Both the position numbers and the translations under genes were made by a program. Below, piece by piece: positions 44,397-52,965 of a stretch of 64,000 nucleotides of DNA. Positions within the stretch are counted from its first letter, which is position 1. Each line of letters opens with the position of its first letter. Origin of the DNA: UBA2705 sp963977105 (GTDB taxonomy: Bacteria; Pseudomonadota; Alphaproteobacteria; Micavibrionales; Micavibrionaceae). The notes under the pieces are model-generated. The model worked only from the letters and a program-made list of their open reading frames with translations. It did no database searches and had not been told where the DNA came from. The stretch spans positions 1,302,001 through 1,366,000 of the forward strand of contig CAXBNI010000001.1 in assembly GCA_963977105.1 (NCBI GenBank). The letters run 5' to 3'.

Positions 44397-44411
44397 TGAG
44401 AATTATTTGCA
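44397..44411 (-). promoter_or_regulatory. Fur-like box 2
   Basis: TGAGAATTATTTGCA fits the same 7-1-7 palindrome at about 11 of 14 arm positions. Its start is 46 bases from that of box 1, between divergent genes, so either strand may be controlled. Confidence 0.45.
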
Positions 44412-44517
44412 ACTGGCTCTAACATTTCGTAAACATCGTTGTATTTGCTCGATTTTTCATGGTATAATTATGGCCACGGCAGCGCCGATATTCTTCAATG
44501 TATAAAAGGTCACTTTC

Positions 44518-44820
44518 ATGTCACTAGAATCAATCACCGAAAAAATCCGTCAAAAAATGGCTCTGGCACACGGTATAGACGCGAGCATTAAATTTGACTT
44601 TGGTGATGAGGGTGTCATTTTTATCGATGCCAACCAGAGCCCCGCTATCGTCTCGCATGATGATGGCGACGCTGATACAACGTTTAGCTGTTCACTTGAC
44701 GTGTTTGAAAATATCGTTAGTGGCGCGCAAGACCCTAATCTCGCCTTTATGATGGGAAAAATAAAAATTCGCGGCAATATGGGCTTGGCGCTCAAGCTCA
44801 ATTCAATTCTGGAAGATTAA
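44518..44820 (+). CDS. SCP2 sterol-carrier domain protein
   Basis: 100 residues, one SCP2 domain: IKFDFGDEGVIFID, DTTFSCSLDVFENIVSG, and the closing GKIKIRGNMGLALKLNSIL, which matches the family's 'gkikieGd...a..l..ll'. It probably binds a lipid or lipid-like ligand. It is divergent from the small protein, across the two Fur-like boxes, and converges on nadD with adjacent stop codons. Confidence 0.88.
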   Translation: MSLESITEKIRQKMALAHGIDASIKFDFGDEGVIFIDANQSPAIVSHDDGDADTTFSCSLDVFENIVSGAQDPNLAFMMGKIKIRGNMGLALKLNSILED

Positions 44821-45573
44821 TTAAGGCTTCGGCTTCGCGCTAGGTGGCTTGGCTGCTTTGTGCGGCGTCCCCCCCTGACCATAACTATACAGCCCCTCAT
44901 CAGCAATAAGCTTCGCGACATCTGCGTTTAAACCAGTAATATTTGGCTGTTTCTGCGCAAGGTTGTTACGGATTTGCGTCGATGATAATTCCACGACAGG
45001 TGTTTGCACCAAATAAAAGCCACGGTCATCCGTAAATGCAGTGTCGCCATCATGGGTGGTTAATCTCAGCTGCGATGCCTTAATCGCCTTTGCATTTTTC
45101 ACGGCATCAATCTCAGTGGCTGACTGCGTACGGTTCATCACCATAACCAGGTGGTTTGCGGAAATATCTTCCCATCCCCCCCATTCATGGAATGACGTGA
45201 CGTTATCTGAGCCCATCATCCATACAAACTCATGGTTTGGGTAATCTGTGCGCAAGCGCTTTAAAGTTTCGGCCGTTTCAATAAAGTCCTGACCTTGATC
45301 TAAATAATCTTGTTCAATATCTGTCACCGTCAGCCACGGCAAATGCGCGGTCATAAGCTCGGACATTTTTTTGCGGTGTTCTAAATCAGCATAAAGGCTC
45401 GGGTCTTTATAGGGGTTGCGTGGAGCAACCATCATCCATACGCCATCACAGCCAAGCGCTTCATAAGCTTTTTGCGCAATGTGCAAATGTCCTTCATGCG
45501 GCGGGTTAAATGAACCGCCAAATAACACGATGCGCTGTTTTGTAATCGCCTTGTCAAAGCTTTGTTTTACCAT
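44821..45573 (-). CDS. nadD: Nicotinate-nucleotide adenylyltransferase
   Basis: 250 residues. It joins nicotinate mononucleotide and ATP to give deamido-NAD. The nucleotidyltransferase motif VLFGGSFNPPHEGHLHIA is intact, and SSTQIRNNL (ISSTxIR motif) is near the C-terminus, followed by a Pro/Lys-rich tail. It is divergent from prs-pncB-pncA, whose product it would use; obg, proA and rsfS, common neighbours in alphaproteobacteria, are missing. Confidence 0.95.
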   Translation of the reverse strand: MVKQSFDKAITKQRIVLFGGSFNPPHEGHLHIAQKAYEALGCDGVWMMVAPRNPYKDPSLYADLEHRKKMSELMTAHLPWLTVTDIEQDYLDQGQDFIETAETLKRLRTDYPNHEFVWMMGSDNVTSFHEWGGWEDISANHLVMVMNRTQSATEIDAVKNAKAIKASQLRLTTHDGDTAFTDDRGFYLVQTPVVELSSTQIRNNLAQKQPNITGLNADVAKLIADEGLYSYGQGGTPHKAAKPPSAKPKP

Positions 45574-45653
45574 GATGCTTATGTTTTCCCATCTTCAAAT
45601 AAATATTACACAGCTATATGTAGGAAAATTTTAAGATTATGTCCAGTTTTTAT

Positions 45654-45682
45654 TTGACATAGCACGGTTAAATTTCTATAAC
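45654..45682 (+). promoter_or_regulatory. Strong sigma70-type promoter of prs-pncB-pncA
   Basis: TTGACA (45654-45659), 17-base spacer and TATAAC (45677-45682), near-consensus in both hexamers. It ends 35 bases before the prs-like start codon. Confidence 0.75.
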
Positions 45683-45717
45683 TCAAAGCTATATAATAAC
45701 AAATTTATGGATCAGAA

Positions 45718-46788
45718 ATGAAAGTCATACTCGGCAGCGCCGTTGCCACAGGCATAAGAGACGCATTTAACGCCGCTGCAAGCAATGGCGACCTCACACT
45801 GCTTGGCGCAAGCCTCTCGACATTCCCGAGTTCTGAATCATTCGCAGAAATCATTTTGGATGAGCACACACTTAACGCCAATGAGATTAAAGGCCAAAAC
45901 GTCACCATCGTTCAGTCCATGCGTGAGCCGATTGACGTTAGCGCGATGCAGTTAATGTTTGCGATCAAAAACATTAAAGAACTTGGTGCAAAGAATATCA
46001 TCGCCGCGGTCCCCTTCATGCCATATAACCGCCAAGATCGCCCATTTGATGGCCGCCTATGTTCCGTTGGCTCAAAATATTACGCAGAAATGCTCAAAAA
46101 TGCGGGCGCAACACATATTATAAGCTCAGAAATGCACTCAAAAGCATCAGAAGGCTTTTATAAAGACGTTTTTGGCAAAGATAACGTGGTTTTATTAAAA
46201 AACTCGGCGCTTTTCGCTATAGACGCCCGTCAAAACGGCAATTCCAGCGCGATTATCGGCGCGCCAGATGGTGCAGATAAGCCTAGAGACGCAGGACAGC
46301 GCCGCGCCGCAGATTTACGCCGTACATTAAAACTGAGCGAGACCTTTAAAATCTGGAAAGACCACCAAGACGGCGACGTCAACGCAACAAAAATCGCCAA
46401 GTTTGATGGCAAAGTTAAAAATAAAGACTGTGTGATTATCGACGATTTAACCGATAGCGGCGGCACGCTGGTTAACGCAGCAACCTTATTAAAACAAAAA
46501 GGCGCAAAAAGCGTAACTTGTTATTTAAGCCACGGCGTATTAGTCGGTAACGCCGCAGAAAAACTGTTAAGCACGCAGGCTGCCCTTGGTGACAAAGTCG
46601 CGATTGACCGCCTTGCGATTATCAACAGCATCCCAAGCGTCGCCGAAAAACGTGAAGCTTTAATCAAAAGCTGCGCCAGTGATGGGGCATTAGATACAAA
46701 ATGCCCGAACGCCGCCGCGCGCTTTGACGTCATAAACTGTGGCCCACAATATGTAGCCGCTGTAAAAAAACTGAATTTAACATTATAA
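45718..46788 (+). CDS. prs: Ribose-phosphate pyrophosphokinase, divergent, NAD-salvage type
   Basis: 356 residues. PRPP synthetase fold: N-terminal half with FPSSESFAEI, AVPFMPYNRQDRPF (family PYxRQDR site), and the PRPP-binding loop CVIIDDLTDSGGTLVNAA near residue 240. It is longer than the housekeeping enzyme (about 310) because of an insertion around residue 195-220 and another near residue 325 (DGALDTKCPN). As first gene of an operon with pncB and pncA, it probably supplies PRPP for nicotinate phosphoribosyltransferase. Confidence 0.88.
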   Translation: MKVILGSAVATGIRDAFNAAASNGDLTLLGASLSTFPSSESFAEIILDEHTLNANEIKGQNVTIVQSMREPIDVSAMQLMFAIKNIKELGAKNIIAAVPFMPYNRQDRPFDGRLCSVGSKYYAEMLKNAGATHIISSEMHSKASEGFYKDVFGKDNVVLLKNSALFAIDARQNGNSSAIIGAPDGADKPRDAGQRRAADLRRTLKLSETFKIWKDHQDGDVNATKIAKFDGKVKNKDCVIIDDLTDSGGTLVNAATLLKQKGAKSVTCYLSHGVLVGNAAEKLLSTQAALGDKVAIDRLAIINSIPSVAEKREALIKSCASDGALDTKCPNAAARFDVINCGPQYVAAVKKLNLTL

Positions 46789-46815
46789 ATTTATTTATAC
46801 CCATAGGAGAATACG

Positions 46816-48468
46816 ATGCCTTATATAGGACGTGAAAACTACCCTTATTACCAAGAAACACTCGCGGAGCCTTCCGCGCTTTGGTCTGATTTATATGCGC
46901 TGACAATGGCGCAGGCACTTTGGGAAGATGACCGCCATAACGCGCAAGCAACGTTTCACGGCTTTATCCGCACTGCGCCCTATGATGGACAGTATCTATT
47001 AACAGCAGGGCAGAACATTGTTCATGAATGGATGGATAAGAACTGGAAGTTTGACGAGGCGGATATTTACACCCTCGCCAAGAAAACAATTCCCGGCCCT
47101 GACGGCACAGAACATAAATTGTTTAAACCTGAATTCCTTGAAATGCTAAAAAATGCAAAACTAGAACTGACCATTGATGCAATGCCAGAAGGCGAGCTTG
47201 CCTTCCCGGCGGAACCCATTTTCCGCGTTAACGGCCCACTATGGCAAGGGCTAATGGTTGAAGCAGCAATTTTAAATACCGTAAATTCGCAATCGAACTT
47301 TGCAACATATGCCTCACATTTAAAAACAGCTGCAGGCGGTGCGCCTATTCTTGAATTTGGCCTACGTCGCGCGCAAGCTGTTGGCGGACTGTCATCCACG
47401 CGTGGTGCGTTTGTTGGCGGCGCAGATATATCATCAAATGTTTGGGCAGAGCGCTGCTATGACATTCCGACCAAAGGAACAATGGCACATGCATTCATCA
47501 TGTGTTACGAAGATGAACTCACCGCCTTTAAAGCATGGGCTAAAGGCATGCCTTATAACGGCATCTTCCTCGTTGACACATATGACACGCTGCACGGCGT
47601 TGAAAATGCAATTAATGTTTGCAAAGAAAATGGCCTGCATTTATCAGGCATCCGTCTGGATTCTGGCGATTTATCTTATTTATCAAAAGAAGCACGTAAA
47701 TTATTAGACGCGGCAGGTTTTGGCGAAGCAAAAATCACCGCATCAAACGACCTTGACCGCGCCACCATCAACGCCCTTAAACAAGACGGCGCAAAGATTG
47801 ATTATTGGACAGTCGGCACAGCATTGGTAACAGCCAAAGAACAACCGGGCCTTGGCGGCGTTTACAAAATCGGCGCTGTGTTTGATGAAAAAATATCGGC
47901 CAAAGAAGTCGACGCGATGCGCGACGCCGTACGTGAAGGCAAGAAATCACCTGACGATATTCGCAAACATGCTCGCGAATTGATGAAGCTTTCCGGTGAT
48001 GCGATTAAGATGAGCTACCCTGGTGAGCTTGATGTTGTGCGTTATTTAAAAAGCGCCGATAGCGGTCAGCTTTATTTTGATGGCGGGACGATTTTGTCAA
48101 ACTGGCAGCAAGACCCAATCAAGTATAAAAACCCTAAAGATGAATTTTCAGGTGTTTTAACGCGTGATATCACGTCCATTCAACGTGATAATGCGACAAT
48201 GTCAAAAGAGTTTGAAAAAGGCACGCAGGCTTATCACCCGCTACAGCGCTTTTTCACGAAAGGCAAGCTTGTCGGTAATATTGAAACAGTACACCAAGGG
48301 CGCGAACGTGGCCTTCAGCGCATGGCGATGCTAGAAGAAAGCCATAAGCGTCAGCTGAACCCACACAGATACGTGGTCGGCGCAGAAGAAGAGCTAACGG
48401 ATCGCCAAATGAAGATGGCGCGTAAATTGCGTAACTCATCAAGCGTGATCGCGGCTCAAATTAAATAA
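46816..48468 (+). CDS. pncB: Nicotinate phosphoribosyltransferase
   Basis: 550 residues, longer than the E. coli enzyme and similar to the larger NAPRT type. It turns nicotinate and PRPP to nicotinate mononucleotide. LWSDLYALTMAQALW is at the N-terminus, with FGLRRAQAVGG, the phospho-His region PTKGTMAHAFIMC, FLVDTYDTLHGVENA and LSGIRLDSGDLSYLSKEAR. ATAGGAGA precedes the start. It lies between prs and pncA. Confidence 0.94.
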   Translation: MPYIGRENYPYYQETLAEPSALWSDLYALTMAQALWEDDRHNAQATFHGFIRTAPYDGQYLLTAGQNIVHEWMDKNWKFDEADIYTLAKKTIPGPDGTEHKLFKPEFLEMLKNAKLELTIDAMPEGELAFPAEPIFRVNGPLWQGLMVEAAILNTVNSQSNFATYASHLKTAAGGAPILEFGLRRAQAVGGLSSTRGAFVGGADISSNVWAERCYDIPTKGTMAHAFIMCYEDELTAFKAWAKGMPYNGIFLVDTYDTLHGVENAINVCKENGLHLSGIRLDSGDLSYLSKEARKLLDAAGFGEAKITASNDLDRATINALKQDGAKIDYWTVGTALVTAKEQPGLGGVYKIGAVFDEKISAKEVDAMRDAVREGKKSPDDIRKHARELMKLSGDAIKMSYPGELDVVRYLKSADSGQLYFDGGTILSNWQQDPIKYKNPKDEFSGVLTRDITSIQRDNATMSKEFEKGTQAYHPLQRFFTKGKLVGNIETVHQGRERGLQRMAMLEESHKRQLNPHRYVVGAEEELTDRQMKMARKLRNSSSVIAAQIK

Positions 48469-48498
48469 TAATTACATATTTTTGTAAGGAGAAATAAA

Positions 48499-49182
48499 AT
48501 GACTACAGCATGGACAGCAGCAGATAACGTTGCCCTTTTAAACGTAGACCCACAGGACACATTCTGCCCAGGCGGCGCTTTAGGCGTTACAGATGGCGAC
48601 CAGATCATCCCTGTATTAAACAGCTTACGTGAACATTTCAACAAAGTGTATTGGACACAGGATTTTCACCCTGACGGCCATATTTCTTTTGCATCAACAC
48701 ATGGCGAAGCTGAATATTCAGAAAAAGACGTTGATTACGGGAAGCAAATGATGTGGCCTGAACACGCAAAACAAAGCGCTAGCGATGGCACAGGCGCGCA
48801 GTTCCATAAAGACTTGGCCTTCAAAGCATCTGACAAAATCATTCAAAAAGGCACAAATAAAGACATTGATTCTTATTCTGCATTTTTGGAAAATGACAAA
48901 AAGACCGCGCCGCGTTTTGATAACGGCAATTCACTGGCCGAAGAACTGCGCACTGACGGCGTGGATACGCTTGTCATCACGGGCCTCGCTCTTGATTATT
49001 GCGCAGGGGACACGGCGCTTGACGCCTTAACGGAGAAGTTCAATGTTATCGTCATTGAAGACGCCACACGCTCAATCACGCCTGAAGGCCGCCTTGCGAA
49101 AATCGCACAGATTGTTGACGCTGGCGGCATTGTCATGACGAGCGCCGCATTACAAAGAAACCCGCAGCTTATTGCCGCGTAA
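48499..49182 (+). CDS. pncA: Nicotinamidase
   Basis: 227 residues, isochorismatase-like fold. It deamidates nicotinamide to nicotinate, the substrate of PncB. The triad is visible: Asp17 in NVDPQDTFCPGG, Lys in IQKGTNKDIDSYSAF, and Cys in ITGLALDYCAGDTALDAL; the metal site WTQDFHPDGHISF is present. TAAGGAG is strong, and an intrinsic terminator follows, so this is the last gene of the prs-pncB-pncA operon. Confidence 0.95.
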   Translation: MTTAWTAADNVALLNVDPQDTFCPGGALGVTDGDQIIPVLNSLREHFNKVYWTQDFHPDGHISFASTHGEAEYSEKDVDYGKQMMWPEHAKQSASDGTGAQFHKDLAFKASDKIIQKGTNKDIDSYSAFLENDKKTAPRFDNGNSLAEELRTDGVDTLVITGLALDYCAGDTALDALTEKFNVIVIEDATRSITPEGRLAKIAQIVDAGGIVMTSAALQRNPQLIAA

Positions 49183-49205
49183 GTTAAGGTCGTAGATATC
49201 TTCAG

Positions 49206-49239
49206 AAATGCCGCGCTGATAATTTTCGCGGCATTTTTT
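49206..49239 (+). terminator. Intrinsic terminator after pncA
   Basis: AAATGCCGCG (49206-49215) pairs with CGCGGCATTT (49227-49236), loop of 11 bases, followed by T to 49239. Confidence 0.88.
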
Positions 49240-49891
49240 ATGAGCGTAACGTTTTCTGCTTTATCATGAAAATCAGATAAAATGCCATCAGCACGCCCGC
49301 CATCGTGAACCAGAAAATCGCGTATGATTTATGCTTATTGCGCAATTCCGGTTTGGCGCTGCGACCATTTACGATGTTTGACAGCAATAAATGCTCATCT
49401 GCATCAAACAGATAAAGCGCCTCCGCGCGATCATTATCATGGTTTCCTTTGCGCAAAGCGGCTGTAAAATCGAAATCCTGCCCATCAAACCTACGCAAGC
49501 TTGCGATGACGACATCTCTTTGTTCGTAATATATCCAGCCGAGATTAATTCGTGCGGGCAGCGCACCATCAAGCATAACAACTGCGCGGACGATAAAAGC
49601 AGGAACGCCGTCATGAGGGCTAGAGGGCATGAACTCTATAGTATCAAGCGTTTGTAAACGCCCTGAAATAACCCCTCGATATAAGGTGTTCGCCGGCAGG
49701 CTTTGATATATCTGTGTAATATTCTTTGCTGTAATGGGGAAACGCTCAGCGTCTTTGGCGTATTCGCTTTCAATCGAAGTCAGCAAGCTGCTTTTCCACG
49801 CGAGGCGCTCAACTTGCCAAAAGCCTAACTTTAATAGGATCATAACCCCTATAATCGTAAATAAGCCTGCTAATATTGATTTCGTCCGCAT
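49238..49891 (-). CDS. SURF1 family cytochrome oxidase assembly protein
   Basis: 217 residues. Typical SURF1 topology: an N-terminal transmembrane helix, the family's GFWQVERLAWK motif near residue 25, a periplasmic beta domain (YRGVISGRLQT, and NLGWIYYEQR), and a C-terminal helix (YAIFWFTMAGVLMAFYLIFM). SURF1 helps insert haem a into subunit I of aa3 oxidase; coxA is 10 kb away. No other cytochrome oxidase gene is nearby. Confidence 0.88.
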   Translation of the reverse strand: MRTKSILAGLFTIIGVMILLKLGFWQVERLAWKSSLLTSIESEYAKDAERFPITAKNITQIYQSLPANTLYRGVISGRLQTLDTIEFMPSSPHDGVPAFIVRAVVMLDGALPARINLGWIYYEQRDVVIASLRRFDGQDFDFTAALRKGNHDNDRAEALYLFDADEHLLLSNIVNGRSAKPELRNKHKSYAIFWFTMAGVLMAFYLIFMIKQKTLRS

Positions 49892-50008
49892 CGAATTGCC
49901 TTTAAATACTTGTGAATCTGTACCCTCGCCACTATAGACCAGAAGATTTTAAACTTCTAAACTTAAATGAATCGTATGCCCCCTCTCTTCACGCAAGGAC
50001 GTTAAGCC

Positions 50009-50860
50009 ATGAAACAATATTTAGACCTTTGCCAGCGTATTGTCGACGAAGGCCAGTGGGTTGAAAATGAACGCACAGGCATACGCTGTCTTACGGTGAT
50101 TAATGCCGACTTGGAATATGATGTCGGCAATAACCAATTTCCGCTCATCACGACGCGCAAAAGTTTTTACAGGGCAGCTATCGCCGAATTATTAGGGTAT
50201 TTACGTGGCTATGATAATGCCGCAGATTTCCGCGACATTGGCTGCAAGACATGGGATGCCAATGCCAATTTAAACACCGCATGGCTCGCCAACCCTTACC
50301 GCAAGGGCGATGATGACATGGGACGTGTTTACGGCGTGCAGGGGCGCGCATGGGCGAAGCCTGATGGCAGCCACCTAGACCAATTAAAAAAAGTGATTGA
50401 TAATTTGAGCCGCGGGATTGATGATCGCGGGGAGATTGTCACATTTTATAATCCTGGTGAGTTTGACATGGGCTGTTTGCGCCCGTGTATGCACACCCAC
50501 ACGTTTTCCCTGCTTGGTGACACATTATCGCTGACCAGTTATCAGCGCAGCTGTGACGTGCCTCTGGGCCTGAACTTTAACCAAATTCAGTGCTTTGCAT
50601 TGCTGGCCTTGGTCGCGCAGATTACAGGGCATAAAGCAGGCAAGGCGTATCACAAAATCGTCAACGCTCATATTTATGAGAACCAATTAGACCAGATGCG
50701 CGACATTCAATTGAAACGTGATCCATACCCTTCGCCGCAGCTGACCATTAACCCCGACATTAAATCTTTAGACGATATTGAATCATGGGTCAGCACTAAA
50801 GACTTTACTTTAAGTGGTTATGAAAGCCATGACGCCATTAAATACCCGTTTGCGGTATAG
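50009..50860 (+). CDS. thyA: Thymidylate synthase
   Basis: 283 residues. It methylates dUMP to dTMP with methylene-THF. RKSFYRAAIAELLGYLRG, the catalytic Cys in LRPCMHTHTFSL, RSCDVPLGLNFN (dUMP binding) and IVNAHIYENQLDQM are all present. The catalytic loop departs from the E. coli LAPCHAFFQF, so this is a divergent ThyA. folA starts 18 bases later, and both would be one operon. Confidence 0.95.
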   Translation: MKQYLDLCQRIVDEGQWVENERTGIRCLTVINADLEYDVGNNQFPLITTRKSFYRAAIAELLGYLRGYDNAADFRDIGCKTWDANANLNTAWLANPYRKGDDDMGRVYGVQGRAWAKPDGSHLDQLKKVIDNLSRGIDDRGEIVTFYNPGEFDMGCLRPCMHTHTFSLLGDTLSLTSYQRSCDVPLGLNFNQIQCFALLALVAQITGHKAGKAYHKIVNAHIYENQLDQMRDIQLKRDPYPSPQLTINPDIKSLDDIESWVSTKDFTLSGYESHDAIKYPFAV

Positions 50861-50878
50861 AAAGAGGACTTCAAAGCA

Positions 50879-51388
50879 ATGGGCATCTGTTCACTTATCG
50901 CCGCCGTGGCTTCTAACGGCGTTATTGGCAAAGATAATGATTTGATCTGGTATATCCCAGAGGATTTGAAGTATTTCAAGCACACCACCTCAGGTAAACC
51001 TGTAGTGATGGGACGCAAAACATTTGAGTCCATTGTGGATCGTATCGGAAAGCCACTGCCTAACCGCCGCAACGTTGTCATCACCCGCCAATCAGATTAT
51101 GACAGCCTTGGCGCAGATGTCGCCTGCGACATTAAAAGCGGCCTATCCACCGCCAAACAGCATACAGATGGTGAGTTTTTCATCCTTGGCGGCGCGCAGA
51201 TATATGCAGAAACCATTAATTTATGCGACCGCCTTTATATCACCGAAATACACCAAGAGTATCAAGGCGACAGCCACTTCCCCGCCATCAACAAAGACAT
51301 TTGGCAAGAAACAAGCCGTAAAAAACAAAATGGGGATGCCAGTAAAGACATCCCCAATTATAGTTTTGTAATTTATGAGCGCATATAA
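50879..51388 (+). CDS. folA: Dihydrofolate reductase
   Basis: 169 residues. It reduces dihydrofolate produced by ThyA. IAAVASNGVIGKDNDLIWYIPEDLKYFK gives the substrate site with the conserved acidic residue (in PEDLKYF), followed by PVVMGRKTFESI, RRNVVITRQ and the FFILGGAQIYAETI NADPH region. Coupled to thyA, and convergent with the glycerophosphodiesterase gene by three bases. Confidence 0.95.
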   Translation: MGICSLIAAVASNGVIGKDNDLIWYIPEDLKYFKHTTSGKPVVMGRKTFESIVDRIGKPLPNRRNVVITRQSDYDSLGADVACDIKSGLSTAKQHTDGEFFILGGAQIYAETINLCDRLYITEIHQEYQGDSHFPAINKDIWQETSRKKQNGDASKDIPNYSFVIYERI

Positions 51389-51391
51389 ATA

Positions 51392-52135
51392 TTAATGCAT
51401 GCGCGGCAAGTTTTCTTTAATAACATCAGGACAGTCGCTAAAGAATCCATCAACGCCGAGATTGACAAGGCGGCGGGCGAGCATCGGGTCGTTTACGGTG
51501 TAACATAGTAGCGGTAATTCGAAATCGAGCAGCATTTCAACGGCGCTGGCCTCGGTTTCTGCATCAAAGTTAATTGTCTTCGGCGTAAAGAACTCAACAA
51601 GGTCTGAAAGGTTCTCAGGCATTTCTTTTTCTAACAGCAGGCCGCGCGCCCAATCGCCCGCCATATCACAGGCGACCTCCAGCGAGACATGCGAAAAGCT
51701 TGAAATAAGTAATTGCTCATGTGCATCCCAGCTTGCAGCAAGCAGGTCGAGCGCAACTTCTGCCGTTTCTTTTTCGCGCCCTGGGCATGGCTTAATCTCC
51801 ATATTAAAACCAAGGTCACGTGCATAGATAACGTCTAAGGCTTCTTCTAATGTCGGAATTTTCACGCCGGCGAAACTATCCGCATACCAACTACCTGCTT
51901 CTAAGTGCTTAAGATCATCATAAAGCATTTCGGCGACGGGGCCTGAGCCGTTGGTTGTCCGCTCTAACGTGTCATCATGGAAAATGATCGGCACGTCGTC
52001 TTTGGTCAGCTTGACATCAAGCTCGACCCATTTAATGCCCAAATCAGCAGCAGTATGGATAGATTCCAACGTGTTTTCTGGCGCATATGCTTTTGCGCCG
52101 CGATGACCAATAACTCTAGGAAGACGTAAAGACAT
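51392..52135 (-). CDS. Glycerophosphodiester phosphodiesterase
   Basis: 247 residues, TIM-barrel GDPD. It splits glycerophosphodiesters to glycerol-3-P and an alcohol. The start RVIGHRGAKAYAPENT, ELDVKLTKDDVPIIFHDDTLERTT, and later FNMEIKP give the His, Glu, Asp and metal residues. No signal peptide, so a cytoplasmic UgpQ-like enzyme is likely. No partner genes nearby. Confidence 0.92.
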   Translation of the reverse strand: MSLRLPRVIGHRGAKAYAPENTLESIHTAADLGIKWVELDVKLTKDDVPIIFHDDTLERTTNGSGPVAEMLYDDLKHLEAGSWYADSFAGVKIPTLEEALDVIYARDLGFNMEIKPCPGREKETAEVALDLLAASWDAHEQLLISSFSHVSLEVACDMAGDWARGLLLEKEMPENLSDLVEFFTPKTINFDAETEASAVEMLLDFELPLLCYTVNDPMLARRLVNLGVDGFFSDCPDVIKENLPRMH

Positions 52136-52313
52136 TTGTAACCTTTATGTTTTATATTTAAATGACATTTGCCCTTATAGCGTAACGCGTACAGGGTGTC
52201 ACTACCAAATATTTTCTGCAAAAAACAAACCATATTAAGAAAATTTAAAGACATTATCTATATCATGCAATTGTGAGTGAAGAAAAATATCCTCGTGTGT
52301 GTGGAGAAAAAAA

Positions 52314-52955
52314 ATGCGTAATCTATCATTAGCCGCCGCTATGGAGGCTTTCGTAACAAGACCAGAGCTTTTAGACGTTAATGTAAAAAAACGTCCTGAA
52401 AAGACGCGTGAAAAAGACAAAGCAGGTAACGATTTACCAGGCCGTCTTGACCGCGTTTCACAGGAGCTTTCATTATATATTTCTATAGACCCTATTTTAG
52501 GCAGTCTACATAAGGAATATCTGGACGCTTGCGCATTATTAGATGACCTCGCTGTCAAAAACAACCCTGAATATAACGCTATGACGACAGTGGCCAGTGA
52601 CCGCGTCGAAAGCGCGCATAGCGCATTTAGCGCCCGGTTGATTGAGCTAAGAAGCGATGAAACCACCAGCGCTATGGTCGAAATGAAGCGCCACAGATTG
52701 ATACTAGAAGAGATGGAAGAGCGTAAAGTTGCACGCCGCATGAAGGAAGAAAAAGCCTACATGCATAAAAAAGATGTCGAAGCGACCCAAGACAAAAAAG
52801 CAAAGCGTGAGAAAACATTCGCCATTGATATGTTCATGGCCTATATGATGATGAGCTGGACAATGCATGCGCAAAGTCGACGTCAGTTAAAATATGCTTT
52901 TGAAGATGCTTTTATTGGCCAAGTTTCACGCCAGAAAACTGGTTCAGGTGGATAA
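52314..52955 (+). CDS. Hypothetical coiled-coil protein
   Basis: 213 residues from the ATG that follows GTGGAG; not recognised. Mostly charged and helical: a Lys/Asp-rich stretch near residues 25-50, and a predicted coiled coil around residues 115-165 (MKRHRLILEEMEERKVARRM). A short Met-rich hydrophobic segment (FAIDMFMAYMMMSWTMHAQ) is near residue 175. It converges on the ChaN/EreA-like gene at 52966 with ten bases between stops. Confidence 0.62.
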   Translation: MRNLSLAAAMEAFVTRPELLDVNVKKRPEKTREKDKAGNDLPGRLDRVSQELSLYISIDPILGSLHKEYLDACALLDDLAVKNNPEYNAMTTVASDRVESAHSAFSARLIELRSDETTSAMVEMKRHRLILEEMEERKVARRMKEEKAYMHKKDVEATQDKKAKREKTFAIDMFMAYMMMSWTMHAQSRRQLKYAFEDAFIGQVSRQKTGSGG

Positions 52956-52965
52956 AACGGCAAAA

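Noticed and set aside
44212..44412. 66-residue frame on the minus strand over the small-protein gene
   Set aside because: The 56-residue frame at 44150-44320 has the strong ribosome binding site and operon spacing; the longer frame lacks both and would run over the Fur-like boxes.
45654..49239. NAD salvage trio as phage-derived
   Set aside because: prs/pncB-type genes are common in large phages, but no phage gene, attachment repeat or change of coding style is seen, and nadD, thyA and folA nearby look chromosomal.
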